A program made the translations under genes and the position numbers. DNA of 64,000 nucleotides from DATHTS01 sp965219305 (GTDB lineage: Bacteria; Acidobacteriota; Blastocatellia; Pyrinomonadales; Pyrinomonadaceae), in the NCBI GenBank assembly GCA_965219305.1, contig OZ244725.1, positions 2,852,001 through 2,916,000 on the forward strand, written 5' to 3'. Under the pieces are notes generated by a model, which ran no database searches, was not told the DNA's origin, and was given only the letters and a program-made list of their open reading frames with translations. Shown piece after piece: positions 52,297 to 60,010 of the stretch (the first letter of the stretch is position 1; each line of letters opens with the position of its first letter).

Positions 52297-53079
52297 ATGG
52301 AAAATTACGGCGGCAAAGCACCGCTTTCATACAATAAATATCTGGCAGTCGAGAAACTCGTCGAACTTCAGGAATTGATGAGTTCGCCCGCAAAACACGA
52401 CGAACTTTTATTCATCGTCATTCACCAAACTTATGAACTTTGGTTTAAACAAATTCTGCACGAATTAGACGCAACGCTCGTTTATCTAAAGGAAAAACGC
52501 CTGATGCGGGCAATTCGAAATCTTCGCAGAGTTTGCGAAATCGAGAAAATTCTCGTTTCGCAGTTCGCAGTTTTAGAAACGATGACACCGCACGATTTTT
52601 TGCTGTTCCGCGACGAATTGAAACCGGCGAGCGGTTTTCAGTCAACGCAGTTCCGCGAGATCGAATTTTTGTCTGGTTTGAAAGATGAAAATTTGATGAG
52701 ATTTTTTGTTGACGATGAGTTTGCAATGAAGCGTCTGAATAATCGTTTCGCGGCGGACACATTACACGAAGCATATTTTAATTTGTTAAAAGACGCTGGT
52801 TTTAAAATTGACACGCACGAAAACCGTGTAAAATCCGTCGTTAAAATCATCCGCGACATCGAAAAATTTCCCGAACTTTTCGAACTCGAAGAAGCCTTGA
52901 TCGAACACGACGAACAGATCGGAAAATGGCGTTATCATCACATAAAAATGGTCGAACGAACCGTCGGCGGCAAAAAAGGCACGGGCGGCTCGGAAGGTGT
53001 CGGATATTTACAGACGACTTTGACGAAACGCATTTTCCCAGAATTTTGGGAAGCGCGGACTTATCTGGAAATCGAGTGA
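52297..53079 (+). CDS. kynA: Tryptophan 2,3-dioxygenase
   Basis: 260 residues. The heme enzyme signatures are 'FIVIHQTYELWFKQILHELD' (His near residue 48) and 'SGFQSTQFREIEFLSG' near 107, and the family end 'GKKGTGGSEGVGYLQTTLTK'. It oxidises tryptophan to N-formylkynurenine, in the kynurenine route to NAD or in tryptophan breakdown. No other kyn genes are nearby. The stop is 16 bp from the bshB1 stop, in a convergent arrangement. Confidence 0.96.
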   Translation: MENYGGKAPLSYNKYLAVEKLVELQELMSSPAKHDELLFIVIHQTYELWFKQILHELDATLVYLKEKRLMRAIRNLRRVCEIEKILVSQFAVLETMTPHDFLLFRDELKPASGFQSTQFREIEFLSGLKDENLMRFFVDDEFAMKRLNNRFAADTLHEAYFNLLKDAGFKIDTHENRVKSVVKIIRDIEKFPELFELEEALIEHDEQIGKWRYHHIKMVERTVGGKKGTGGSEGVGYLQTTLTKRIFPEFWEARTYLEIE

Positions 53080-53094
53080 TTTCCGAATTGACCT

Positions 53095-53829
53095 TTACGA
53101 GTATAAATTCATCGGGCGCGTCAACAGATCAATCGGATCATCAACGTTCAAAGCCTCACGAACGAAATACGGTTCGCCGGCTTTGACACCGATCAAACTT
53201 CCGAAATAACGCGAACGGTTTTCCAGTTCGTTCAGGAAATTTTTATCCGTCAGACGGGTTTCGAGTTCTTTTGATTCGGGATCGAAAAACTGCGATTTAT
53301 GCGCTTTTATCGCTTCCATTTTTTCTTCCAGAAAATCCGAAATATCAACGATGAACGATGCGACGACGCGGCGCGAAAAGACATTGTGCGCGACATTCGG
53401 AACTTGTATTCTTTCCTGCCCGAAATCGCCGTCATAATTTTTCATCGAAGACAGACGCGCCGATTCTCTGACTAATTGGACGATGTGATTGTGATCGGGA
53501 TGCGGGTCATCGTCCTGATGCGTCAGAATAATTTTCGGCTTGAATTCGCGCAACTTCCTGACCAATTTCGTGCGCGATTCGTCGTCCGTAAAAACGTGAC
53601 CATCGGGCAAACCGAGATTGTCGCGAACATCGAGTTTTAAAATCCGCGCCGCTTCCGCCGCTTCTTCGGCGCGCCCCTCGACCGTCCCGCGCGTTCCCAT
53701 ATCGCCGCGCGTAATATCCAACGCGCCGGTTTTATAACCCATCGCTTTCATCTTTAGAAGCGTTCCGCCGACGGTCAATTCCATATCGTCGGGATGCGCG
53801 AAAATTGCAAGAACATCTACATTCGTCAT
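53095..53829 (-). CDS. bshB1: Bacillithiol biosynthesis deacetylase BshB1
   Basis: 244 residues from ATG 53829 ('MTNVDVLAIFAHPDDMELTV'); nine more codons upstream overlap a word repeat. The LmbE/PIG-L fold has the zinc motif AHPDDxE, 'DITRGDMGTRGTVEGRAEEA' and 'LGLPDGHVF', plus 'LTHQDDDPHPDHNHIVQLV'. It deacetylates GlcNAc-malate in bacillithiol synthesis. The bshA and bshC genes are elsewhere. A convergent partner, the tryptophan dioxygenase gene, ends close to it. Confidence 0.93.
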   Translation of the reverse strand: MTNVDVLAIFAHPDDMELTVGGTLLKMKAMGYKTGALDITRGDMGTRGTVEGRAEEAAEAARILKLDVRDNLGLPDGHVFTDDESRTKLVRKLREFKPKIILTHQDDDPHPDHNHIVQLVRESARLSSMKNYDGDFGQERIQVPNVAHNVFSRRVVASFIVDISDFLEEKMEAIKAHKSQFFDPESKELETRLTDKNFLNELENRSRYFGSLIGVKAGEPYFVREALNVDDPIDLLTRPMNLYS

Positions 53830-53840
53830 ACAAAAATAAT

Positions 53841-53912
53841 TTATCACAGGGGACACTAATTACACAGAGATTTAATAAAAATTTTTCCGTTTTCTCTGTG
53901 TTTCTGTGATAA
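53841..53912. repeat. Inverted CACAGAG-type word repeat
   Basis: TTATCACAGGGGACACTAAT and TACACAGAGA on the left face TCTCTGTGTTTCTGTGATAA on the right. It lies between divergent bshB1 and the MBL gene, so it sits among their promoters. Confidence 0.8.
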
Positions 53913-53934
53913 AAATTCTGCTATTATTTTCATT

Positions 53935-54705
53935 ATGAAATTTACTGTTTTAGGTTCTGGAACGACCGTGCCGCACGCGGAACGCAGCAGTTCGGGTTAT
54001 TGGCTGGAGACGGCGAAAGGAAGTTTAATGCTTGATTTTTCGGCATCGGTGGTTCATCGAATCGCGCAGGAAAAACTCGATTGGGCAAATCTCGACGCGA
54101 TTTGGATTTCGCATTTTCATCTTGATCACATCGGCGGACTCGCGCCGTTTTTGTTCGGCACAAAATACGCGCCGCAGACTCAAGAGAGAAGAAAATCTCT
54201 AAAAATTTTCGGTCCTGAAGGATTAAAAGATTTACTTGAAAAATTTAAAGACGCGGTAAAGTTCGATTTTCTCGAACAGCCTTTTCCGCTTGAAATAATG
54301 GAAATCAAACCGCTCGAAAAATTTCAGATTTTCGAAAATCTCGAAGCCGTCGCAAGCGATACCCCGCACACGGACGAAAGTCTGGCGATTCATTTGCACG
54401 AAACTGCGGAAGACAAAACACTCGTATTTACTGCCGATACAGGATTTACGAAAACTCTTTCGGCACTTGCACGTGATGTTGATTTGTTTATCTGCGAATG
54501 TTCTTTTGTAAAAAATAAACCCGTCGAAACACATCTCGAACTCACCGAAGCAATGTATCTTGTTCGTCGCGCCGAACCTAAAAAAGCCGTCTTTACTCAT
54601 CTTTATCCAGAATGGGACGCAGTTGATTTCCAAAAAGAAATCGCTGAATTTTCGCCGCCTTGTGAAGTTTTAGAGGCGAAAGACAGCTTAAAAGTTGAAA
54701 TTTAA
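53935..54705 (+). CDS. MBL-fold metal-dependent hydrolase (RNase Z-like)
   Basis: 256 residues. The start 'MKFTVLGSGTTVPHAERSSS' and 'ISHFHLDHIGGLAPFLFG' (HxHxDH near residue 60) mark the metallo-beta-lactamase fold. 'VFTADTGFTKTLSALARD' carries the metal Asp, and 'VFTHLYPEW' the last His. It resembles RNase Z/arylsulfatase-like proteins; the true substrate is unknown. It stands as a plus-strand single gene before the pilT-like gene. Confidence 0.92.
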   Translation: MKFTVLGSGTTVPHAERSSSGYWLETAKGSLMLDFSASVVHRIAQEKLDWANLDAIWISHFHLDHIGGLAPFLFGTKYAPQTQERRKSLKIFGPEGLKDLLEKFKDAVKFDFLEQPFPLEIMEIKPLEKFQIFENLEAVASDTPHTDESLAIHLHETAEDKTLVFTADTGFTKTLSALARDVDLFICECSFVKNKPVETHLELTEAMYLVRRAEPKKAVFTHLYPEWDAVDFQKEIAEFSPPCEVLEAKDSLKVEI

Positions 54706-54872
54706 CATTTATCAGTTTTTACATTGTTGTTTAAAGTTAAAAATTCCCTTGCTTTTTTTTACATTTTCGCGTAAAACTATAAAAGAGTTGAAATACTTCA
54801 ACTTCCGAATCCGAAATTTCTCCTACCCGCCTTTTTCTTTTGCAATTTTTTTAAGGAGACTAAAAATACCCG

Positions 54873-56087
54873 ATGAGTTTGTTGGACATAACACCGATAA
54901 TCGAGCAAATGCTGCTCATTGCCGATAATATCAGCGATTTGAACTTCTCGACCGGACAAAAGCCGCAAGTCGAAATAAACGGAAGTTTGTATTCCGCTTC
55001 ACCGCTCGGTTTGGGAAAACTTTCGCCGTTTCAGACCGAAATGATTGCGATGTCAATATTACGCGATAACGCTGAAGCCGCCCGACAACTTGCAAAATTC
55101 GGAACTGCGGATTTGAGTTATAGTTTGCCTTCAAGATGCCGTTTTCGCGTCAATATTTTTCAACAGCGCGGTTCATTTTCAATTGTAATGCGCGTTATTC
55201 CCCACGGAATTCCGTCTTTTGATGCACTTAATCTGCCGGATCAATTAGGTGAAATTTGTAATCTGCGTAACGGAATCGTTCTGCTGACCGGACCGACAGG
55301 TTCGGGTAAAAGTTCAACGCTGGCGGCAATCATTGATAAAATAAACGAAACGAAAAGTTATCACATAATTACCATCGAAGACCCGATTGAATTTTTACAT
55401 TCGCACAAGAAATGCACGATAAACCAAAGAGAAATCGGTTCGGATACGAAAAGTTTCGGTTCGGCATTAAGAGCGGCGTTGCGGCAAGCACCGAAAGTTA
55501 TTCTGGTCGGCGAAATGCGTGATCTTGAAACGGCGGAAATCGCACTCGAAGCGGCGGAAACCGGACACCTTGTTCTTTCGACGCTTCATACGATTGACGC
55601 TTCGAAAACGGTTGACCGAATTATCGGTCTGTTTCCGAAGAATGAAGAAAAAATCATCAGAACGCGGCTCGCACAAACGTTTCGCTATATAGTTTCACAA
55701 CGGCTGATTCCGCGTTCCGACAGTAAAGGTCGAATCGCGGCGGTCGAAATTCTGAAATCGAATCCGCGAACCAGAGAATATATCGAAAAAGGCGAATCGG
55801 ACGGAAAAACTCTCCTCGATGCGATGCGCGACGGTGAAATTGACGGAATGCAGGATTTCGACAGCGTAATTCGCCAGATGATCGAAAAAGAACAGATCAC
55901 TCTGACAGACGGACTCTCGTTTGCGACCAATCAAAATAATCTTCTACTTCAATTAAGAGGTCTCGGTTCGAGCGATGATTACCAAACACAGGGACAAAAA
56001 CCGCCGGTCATCGGCTCACCGACAAACCCGCTAAATCAACCGAAACCGGCGAAATCTGAAGGCTCGGTTTTAGATATGATCGAATAA
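54873..56087 (+). CDS. PilT/PilU-like type IV pilus retraction ATPase
   Basis: 404 residues, with AAGGAG 15 bp before the ATG. The secretion ATPase has Walker A 'LLTGPTGSGKSSTLAAIIDK' (near residue 147), the Asp box 'IITIEDPIEFLHSHKKCTIN', Walker B 'ILVGEMRDLETAEIALEAAE' and the His box 'TGHLVLSTLHTIDASKTVDR'. The C-terminal 50 residues are low-complexity ('DYQTQGQKPPVIGSPTNPLN'). It powers pilus retraction or twitching. The next gene follows after a word repeat on the same strand. Confidence 0.93.
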   Translation: MSLLDITPIIEQMLLIADNISDLNFSTGQKPQVEINGSLYSASPLGLGKLSPFQTEMIAMSILRDNAEAARQLAKFGTADLSYSLPSRCRFRVNIFQQRGSFSIVMRVIPHGIPSFDALNLPDQLGEICNLRNGIVLLTGPTGSGKSSTLAAIIDKINETKSYHIITIEDPIEFLHSHKKCTINQREIGSDTKSFGSALRAALRQAPKVILVGEMRDLETAEIALEAAETGHLVLSTLHTIDASKTVDRIIGLFPKNEEKIIRTRLAQTFRYIVSQRLIPRSDSKGRIAAVEILKSNPRTREYIEKGESDGKTLLDAMRDGEIDGMQDFDSVIRQMIEKEQITLTDGLSFATNQNNLLLQLRGLGSSDDYQTQGQKPPVIGSPTNPLNQPKPAKSEGSVLDMIE

Positions 56088-56090
56088 CTT

Positions 56091-56150
56091 AGTGCCGAGT
56101 GCCGAGTGCCGAGTAAAAACAAAGACTCGGCACTCGGCACTCGACACTCA
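56091..56150. repeat. GCCGAGT inverted array
   Basis: Three tandem words on the left (AGTGCCGAGTGCCGAGTGCC) are matched by GACTCGGCACTCGGCACTCG on the right. A stem of about 25 bp with a short A-rich loop. It lies between pilT and the zinc-ribbon gene and made a false 22-residue extension there. Confidence 0.9.
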
Positions 56151-56157
56151 CAATAAT

Positions 56158-56889
56158 ATGATAATAAGTTGCGATAATTGTTCAGTTTCGTTACAGCTTG
56201 ACGAATCGAAAATACCGAATGGAAATTTTACCGTGAGATGTCCGCGCTGTCAGAATTTGGTGCGCGTGCAGAGGGGCGCGAAAAGCGATGCTTCTTCGAC
56301 GGTTCAGCAGTTGGAGGCAAATAAACCTGCGCCGGCAGTTGAAGACAACGCGCAGAAATTCGCGGCGAAAGAATCGGAAATGCAGATCAATAATGCACTG
56401 CGTTCTTTGCTCGGCGCATTGAGTATCGAAAATAAAAATCTCGAAGCCGATGACAAAGTTGATACAAAATTGCGCCGCGTTCTTTTATGTCTCGGCGAAC
56501 GCCGCGATGCGGTTGCAAAGGTTTTGGCGGAAGCCGATTACAAAGTCTATATGGCGCAGACTCCGGCGCAGGCAAATGAACGACTGCGCGAAGGAAAAAC
56601 CGAAGTTTTAATTTTCTCACCCGATTTTGCAGCGGAATTCGGCGGCGCGACGATTCTCCAGCAAAAAGTCAATGCGATGCCTTCATCGGAAAGACGGCGG
56701 TTGTTCTTCGCTTCGATAGAAGATACCGGAACGACGCTCAACGCTCACGAAGCGTTTGCACGCAATTTGAATTTGATCGTCAACACAAAAGATATTTCAC
56801 AATTTCCGCTGATATTAAATCGTTCTTTGAGAGATTACAACGATCTTTACTATTACTACAACAAAGCCGTTGATGCGGAAGCCATCTAA
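56158..56889 (+). CDS. Zinc-ribbon protein with degenerate receiver domain
   Basis: 243 residues from ATG 56158; the frame upstream is repeat. The N-terminal MJ0042-type zinc ribbon has 'ISCDNCSVSL' and 'VRCPRCQNLVRV' (four cysteines). A linker follows. Residues about 105-235 look like a CheY-type receiver ('RRVLLCLGERRDAVAKVLAE', 'YKVYMAQTPAQANERLREGK'), but the phospho-acceptor position reads 'VLIFSPDF', so the Asp seems lost. It follows pilT on the same strand and may belong to the twitching system. A strong hairpin terminator ends it. Confidence 0.8.
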   Translation: MIISCDNCSVSLQLDESKIPNGNFTVRCPRCQNLVRVQRGAKSDASSTVQQLEANKPAPAVEDNAQKFAAKESEMQINNALRSLLGALSIENKNLEADDKVDTKLRRVLLCLGERRDAVAKVLAEADYKVYMAQTPAQANERLREGKTEVLIFSPDFAAEFGGATILQQKVNAMPSSERRRLFFASIEDTGTTLNAHEAFARNLNLIVNTKDISQFPLILNRSLRDYNDLYYYYNKAVDAEAI

Positions 56890-56897
56890 GTTTCAAA

Positions 56898-56954
56898 CAA
56901 TTTAAAGTGAAAAAAGACGTTTTGCGGAAAAACGTCTTTTTTCACTTTAAATTG
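56898..56954. terminator. Long perfect hairpin terminator
   Basis: Two 26-base arms are exactly complementary (56898-56923 and 56929-56954), with loop GCGGA. The top of the stem is AAAAGACGTTTT / AAAACGTCTTTT. The length is unusual for a rho-independent terminator. Confidence 0.85.
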
Positions 56955-57020
56955 TAAATAGACCACATATTTATTAAAGTAAGAGAACAAGTTTAATGAT
57001 ATTAAATTTTAAAAATTGTT

Positions 57021-57737
57021 ATGGAATTAAAAGATAAAATAGCCGTTATTACAGGCGGTACAAAAGGAATCGGCAGAGCGATTGCCGAAACACTCTTAAA
57101 AAACGGTGCAAAGGTTTTCATCTGCGCGCGAGATAAAGTGGAGTTAAAACGTGCGCTCGAAAGATTGAGCGAACACGGACAAGTTGACGGCGAGATTTGC
57201 GACGTGCGAAGCGAAAAACAAGTTGAAATTATGCTCGACGAATGTGTGCGCGTGTTCGGCGGCGTTGATATTTTGATAAATAACGCCGGAGTCGGCTATA
57301 TCGGAAACACGGTCGAAGAAATGTCGCCGGACGATTTCCGCCAAACATTAGAAACAAATCTGTTCGGAGTTTTCTACACCTGTCATTACGCCGTTCCGCT
57401 GTTAAAAAAACGCGGCGGCGGTTACATCTTAAATATTTCGTCGCTCGCCGGACAAAACCCGCACCCGAAAATGGCGGCTTATAACGCCTCGAAATACGGT
57501 CTCAACGGTTTCACCGAAGCCTTGATGCAGGAAGTTCGCCAGGACGATATAAAAGTCAGCTACATCTGTCCCGGTTCGGTCAACACGGAATTCGGCGGCG
57601 GCGAAGTTTCCGACGAAAAAAGCTGGCAATTACAGCCTGAAGACATCGCCGAAACGGTTTTAAATCTGCTGAAAATGGACGAACGCGCTCTGCCGAGTAA
57701 AGTCGAAATCCGTCCGAGCAAACCGCCGAAAAAGTAA
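57021..57737 (+). CDS. Short-chain dehydrogenase/reductase
   Basis: 238 residues. Rossmann motif 'VITGGTKGIGRAIAETLLKN' (TGxxxGxG, near residue 12), 'DILINNAGVGYIGN' (NNAG), the catalytic Ser 'YILNISSLAGQ' and 'YNASKYGLNGFTEALM' (YxxxK). It resembles 3-oxoacyl-ACP reductases or sugar alcohol SDRs; the substrate cannot be named. It stands alone between a terminator and a repeat region. Confidence 0.92.
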   Translation: MELKDKIAVITGGTKGIGRAIAETLLKNGAKVFICARDKVELKRALERLSEHGQVDGEICDVRSEKQVEIMLDECVRVFGGVDILINNAGVGYIGNTVEEMSPDDFRQTLETNLFGVFYTCHYAVPLLKKRGGGYILNISSLAGQNPHPKMAAYNASKYGLNGFTEALMQEVRQDDIKVSYICPGSVNTEFGGGEVSDEKSWQLQPEDIAETVLNLLKMDERALPSKVEIRPSKPPKK

Positions 57738-57805
57738 TTTCTTAATAGAAATCACTTGATAAAATAAATTTAATATCCAAACCGATAATAAATTTGCTAA
57801 TTTAA

Positions 57806-57909
57806 CGAAGCGCAGGCAGCCTTTTAAAATGGAGCGCAGGCATCTTGCCTGCGTATTTTTTTAATTGGAACGCAGGCAGCCTTGCGCCTGCGTTCCAATT
57901 AAAAAAATA
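57806..57909. repeat. GCAGGC inverted repeats, several copies
   Basis: A cluster of GAGCGCAGGCATCTTGCCTG and AACGCAGGCAGCC copies. The last part is a stem AATTGGAACGCAGGC / GCCTGCGTTCCAATT (57863-57900) with flanking A/T runs. It lies upstream of the broken DUF4256 gene. Confidence 0.85.
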
Positions 57910-57931
57910 TATCCGAAAATCATAAAACAAT

Positions 57932-58489
57932 ATGAAAAAGAAACTTTCATCTGAACAGAGTGAGGAATTACTCGAGATATTAAAAGAACGTTTCGAGGAA
58001 AACACGAATCGCCATCAAAATCTCGAATGGACTAAGATACAAACAAAAATCGAAGCCAACCCCGAAAAATTATGGTCGCTCTCTGAAATGGAGCGAACCG
58101 GCGGCAAACCCGATGTCGTCGCGTTTGATGAAAACACGGACGAATACATTTTCTACAATTGTTCGCCCGAAAGTCCTTCCGAACGCCGAAGTCTCTGCTA
58201 CGACCGCGCCGCGTGGGAAGCAAGAAAAAAACACAAACCCGAATCCAGCGCAATCTAAAGTGCATCTGCAATGGGCATCGAAATTTTAGACGAAGAACAA
58301 TACCGCGAACTGCAAAAACTCGGAAATTTCGATACGAAAACCTCAAGCTGGCTAAAAACGACCGATGAAATCAGAAAACTCGGCGGCGCGATTTTCGCCG
58401 ATTTCCGCTACAACGAAGTTTTCATCTACCACAACGGCGCAGATTCCTATTACGCCGCACGAGGTTTTCGCGGTTCGCTGCGAGTTTAA
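57932..58489 (+). pseudogene. DUF4256 family gene with an in-frame stop
   Basis: The frame from 57932 reads 108 residues, then TAA at 58256-58258, and goes on in the same frame for 76 further codons to 58489. Before the stop: 'KKLSSEQSEELLEILKERF' and 'AAWEARKKHKPESSAI'. After it: 'SASAMGIEILDEEQYRELQ' to 'GADSYYAARGFRGSLRV', the normal DUF4256 end. Joined, the protein has about 185 residues, the family's size. A single nonsense change is enough to explain it; recoding or sequencing error are alternatives. The family's function is unknown. Confidence 0.88.
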
Positions 58490-58547
58490 TAATTAAAGAC
58501 AATTAACTAATAACTTTTTCGTTTTTTAATTTCTTAGCAGAACTATT

Positions 58548-59354
58548 TTAATAATCAAAATAATCTTTAGTTGCTTTACTTATTAGTTTCATTCCAACTT
58601 TTGGTGAGAAATCATCGTCTCCGCTTCCGCCTATTGTTGTTATAGTTGCTTTTGAAGTTTTCTCATTTACTACAGAGACTCTCAGAGCAAAGAAGTTTTC
58701 TGATTTCGCATAGTAGAAAGTCATTCCTTCGATTACATTTTGCCTGCGACCGACATTCAATGTGAATCTGTCGCTATAAAATTCCTTTTGATTATCAACT
58801 GAAATGATCTTCGTTTTTATCGGTTTCATCGTGAGAATGTTTTTGTATTTTTCCGGCAGATTCGGTAAGCCTTTTCGCGAAGCATCGGAATACATACCTC
58901 TCGCAAAATACTGCATAATTTCGCGTTTGGATTCTGAATGAACCGCATAAGCAAAATTGATCAATTTATCAGGCGGAATTGAAAAATGCGTTTCGTCCCA
59001 TTTAACATAAACAAATTCCGTCGGCATCAAGTGAGCATATTGATTTCCCTCTTCCAATTCGGGATAAATTTTCAAGAGATTATCCTTAAATTCTACTTTT
59101 CCGTAATTTATCCAAGAAGGCGAGAAGGTATGATTGCTTGAAGTTACTAAAAATCCTGCGTTCGGCGTAACTACAAATTGAGTCGGATGCTGATCGCCTT
59201 GATAATAAACTCCGACCCATTCATTATCTTTAAAAGCAGATAAATCTTGACTCAATAACTTATCTTTTTCATCCAATAATTTATAAAGTTCTTCAGAAAG
59301 CAGTTGATCGTCTCTTCTATTTTGAGCATCTGTTTCGGCACAGCAAAATATCAA
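58548..59354 (-). CDS. Secreted protein of unknown function, start codon unclear
   Basis: 268 residues from a TTG at 59354. The open frame extends a further 19 codons upstream to about 59411, where it encodes a good signal peptide ('KKILQINILLILFLIFCCAE'), but no ATG, GTG or TTG start occurs in that part. So either a rare start (ATC or ATT) is used or the start has mutated. Mature protein is polar with 'WVGVYYQGDQHPTQFVVTPN' and 'GSGDDDFSPKVGMKLISKAT'. No family recognised. Confidence 0.65.
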   Translation of the reverse strand: MIFCCAETDAQNRRDDQLLSEELYKLLDEKDKLLSQDLSAFKDNEWVGVYYQGDQHPTQFVVTPNAGFLVTSSNHTFSPSWINYGKVEFKDNLLKIYPELEEGNQYAHLMPTEFVYVKWDETHFSIPPDKLINFAYAVHSESKREIMQYFARGMYSDASRKGLPNLPEKYKNILTMKPIKTKIISVDNQKEFYSDRFTLNVGRRQNVIEGMTFYYAKSENFFALRVSVVNEKTSKATITTIGGSGDDDFSPKVGMKLISKATKDYFDY

Positions 59355-59474
59355 AAAGAGAATTAATAAAATGTTAATTTGTAAGATTTTTTTGAAGTGC
59401 TTGATTTTCCGCTAAGATGCTGTAATTCAACTAAAAACCGAGGTTCTCCGCGATTAGTCAATAAATACAAAACG

Positions 59475-59723
59475 CTAAATAAGAACGGCTACGGGAACAG
59501 ACCGCTCGACTGCGATATTTCCGCGATTGCGCTTGATGTTATCTATTTCCCGCAAAGTTTGCGCGGTCAAATAACTTTCTCCACAATGCGGACAAGAAAT
59601 AACCGGAACATTTTCAATCACAAGAAGATTTTCGCCTTTGCCATAACTTTTTGAAACGTGAATCATTCTTGCGCCGTCTTTCCCACAAATATCGCACATC
59701 ATTTTGCTAATTTTTGAATCCAT
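59475..59723 (-). CDS. YgiT-type zinc finger protein (antitoxin-like)
   Basis: 82 residues. 'MCDICGKDGARMIHVSKSYG' and 'VISCPHCGESYLTAQTLREI' give the two CxxC pairs of the YgiT/MqsA N-terminal zinc ribbon. A short C-terminal tail has no helix-turn-helix. It overlaps the upstream DUF4258 gene by 17 bp, as in pairs of toxin and YgiT-type antitoxin. It would neutralise the partner or bind its promoter. Confidence 0.88.
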   Translation of the reverse strand: MDSKISKMMCDICGKDGARMIHVSKSYGKGENLLVIENVPVISCPHCGESYLTAQTLREIDNIKRNRGNIAVERSVPVAVLI

Positions 59724-60006
59724 AATCTTCTAAATATACTGTAATAATAACAAGTTTATCAGACGAACTTAATTTTGCCGCGATGATAATTTTATCATCA
59801 ACAAGTGTTCTGCCTGCAATTAAATATTTCCATTTAATAGTTTCCGAATCTTTTTGGCGTTCGACGATTTCACCTGTTAAGATTCCATTTTCAACATCAA
59901 GGATGGAAAAGTTATCATTTTCCATCTCTTCTTCAGCGTGAAATGTCATTACAAAGTCGAGATTACGAACTTTATCGCGCATTTTGTCACGGATTTTTAC
60001 AAACAT
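59707..60006 (-). CDS. DUF4258-domain protein (toxin-like)
   Basis: 99 residues. 'FVMTFHAEEEMENDNFSILD' and 'NGILTGEIVERQKDSETIKW' are the DUF4258 features (the SxHAxxRM-like motif is here 'FHAEEEM'). The domain is related to RelE-type toxins. Its stop region overlaps the next gene, an antitoxin-like zinc finger. The order toxin-antitoxin is reversed from the classical one but common for YgiT pairs. Four bases separate it from deoB. Confidence 0.85.
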   Translation of the reverse strand: MFVKIRDKMRDKVRNLDFVMTFHAEEEMENDNFSILDVENGILTGEIVERQKDSETIKWKYLIAGRTLVDDKIIIAAKLSSSDKLVIITVYLEDYGFKN

Positions 60007-60010
60007 TTAG

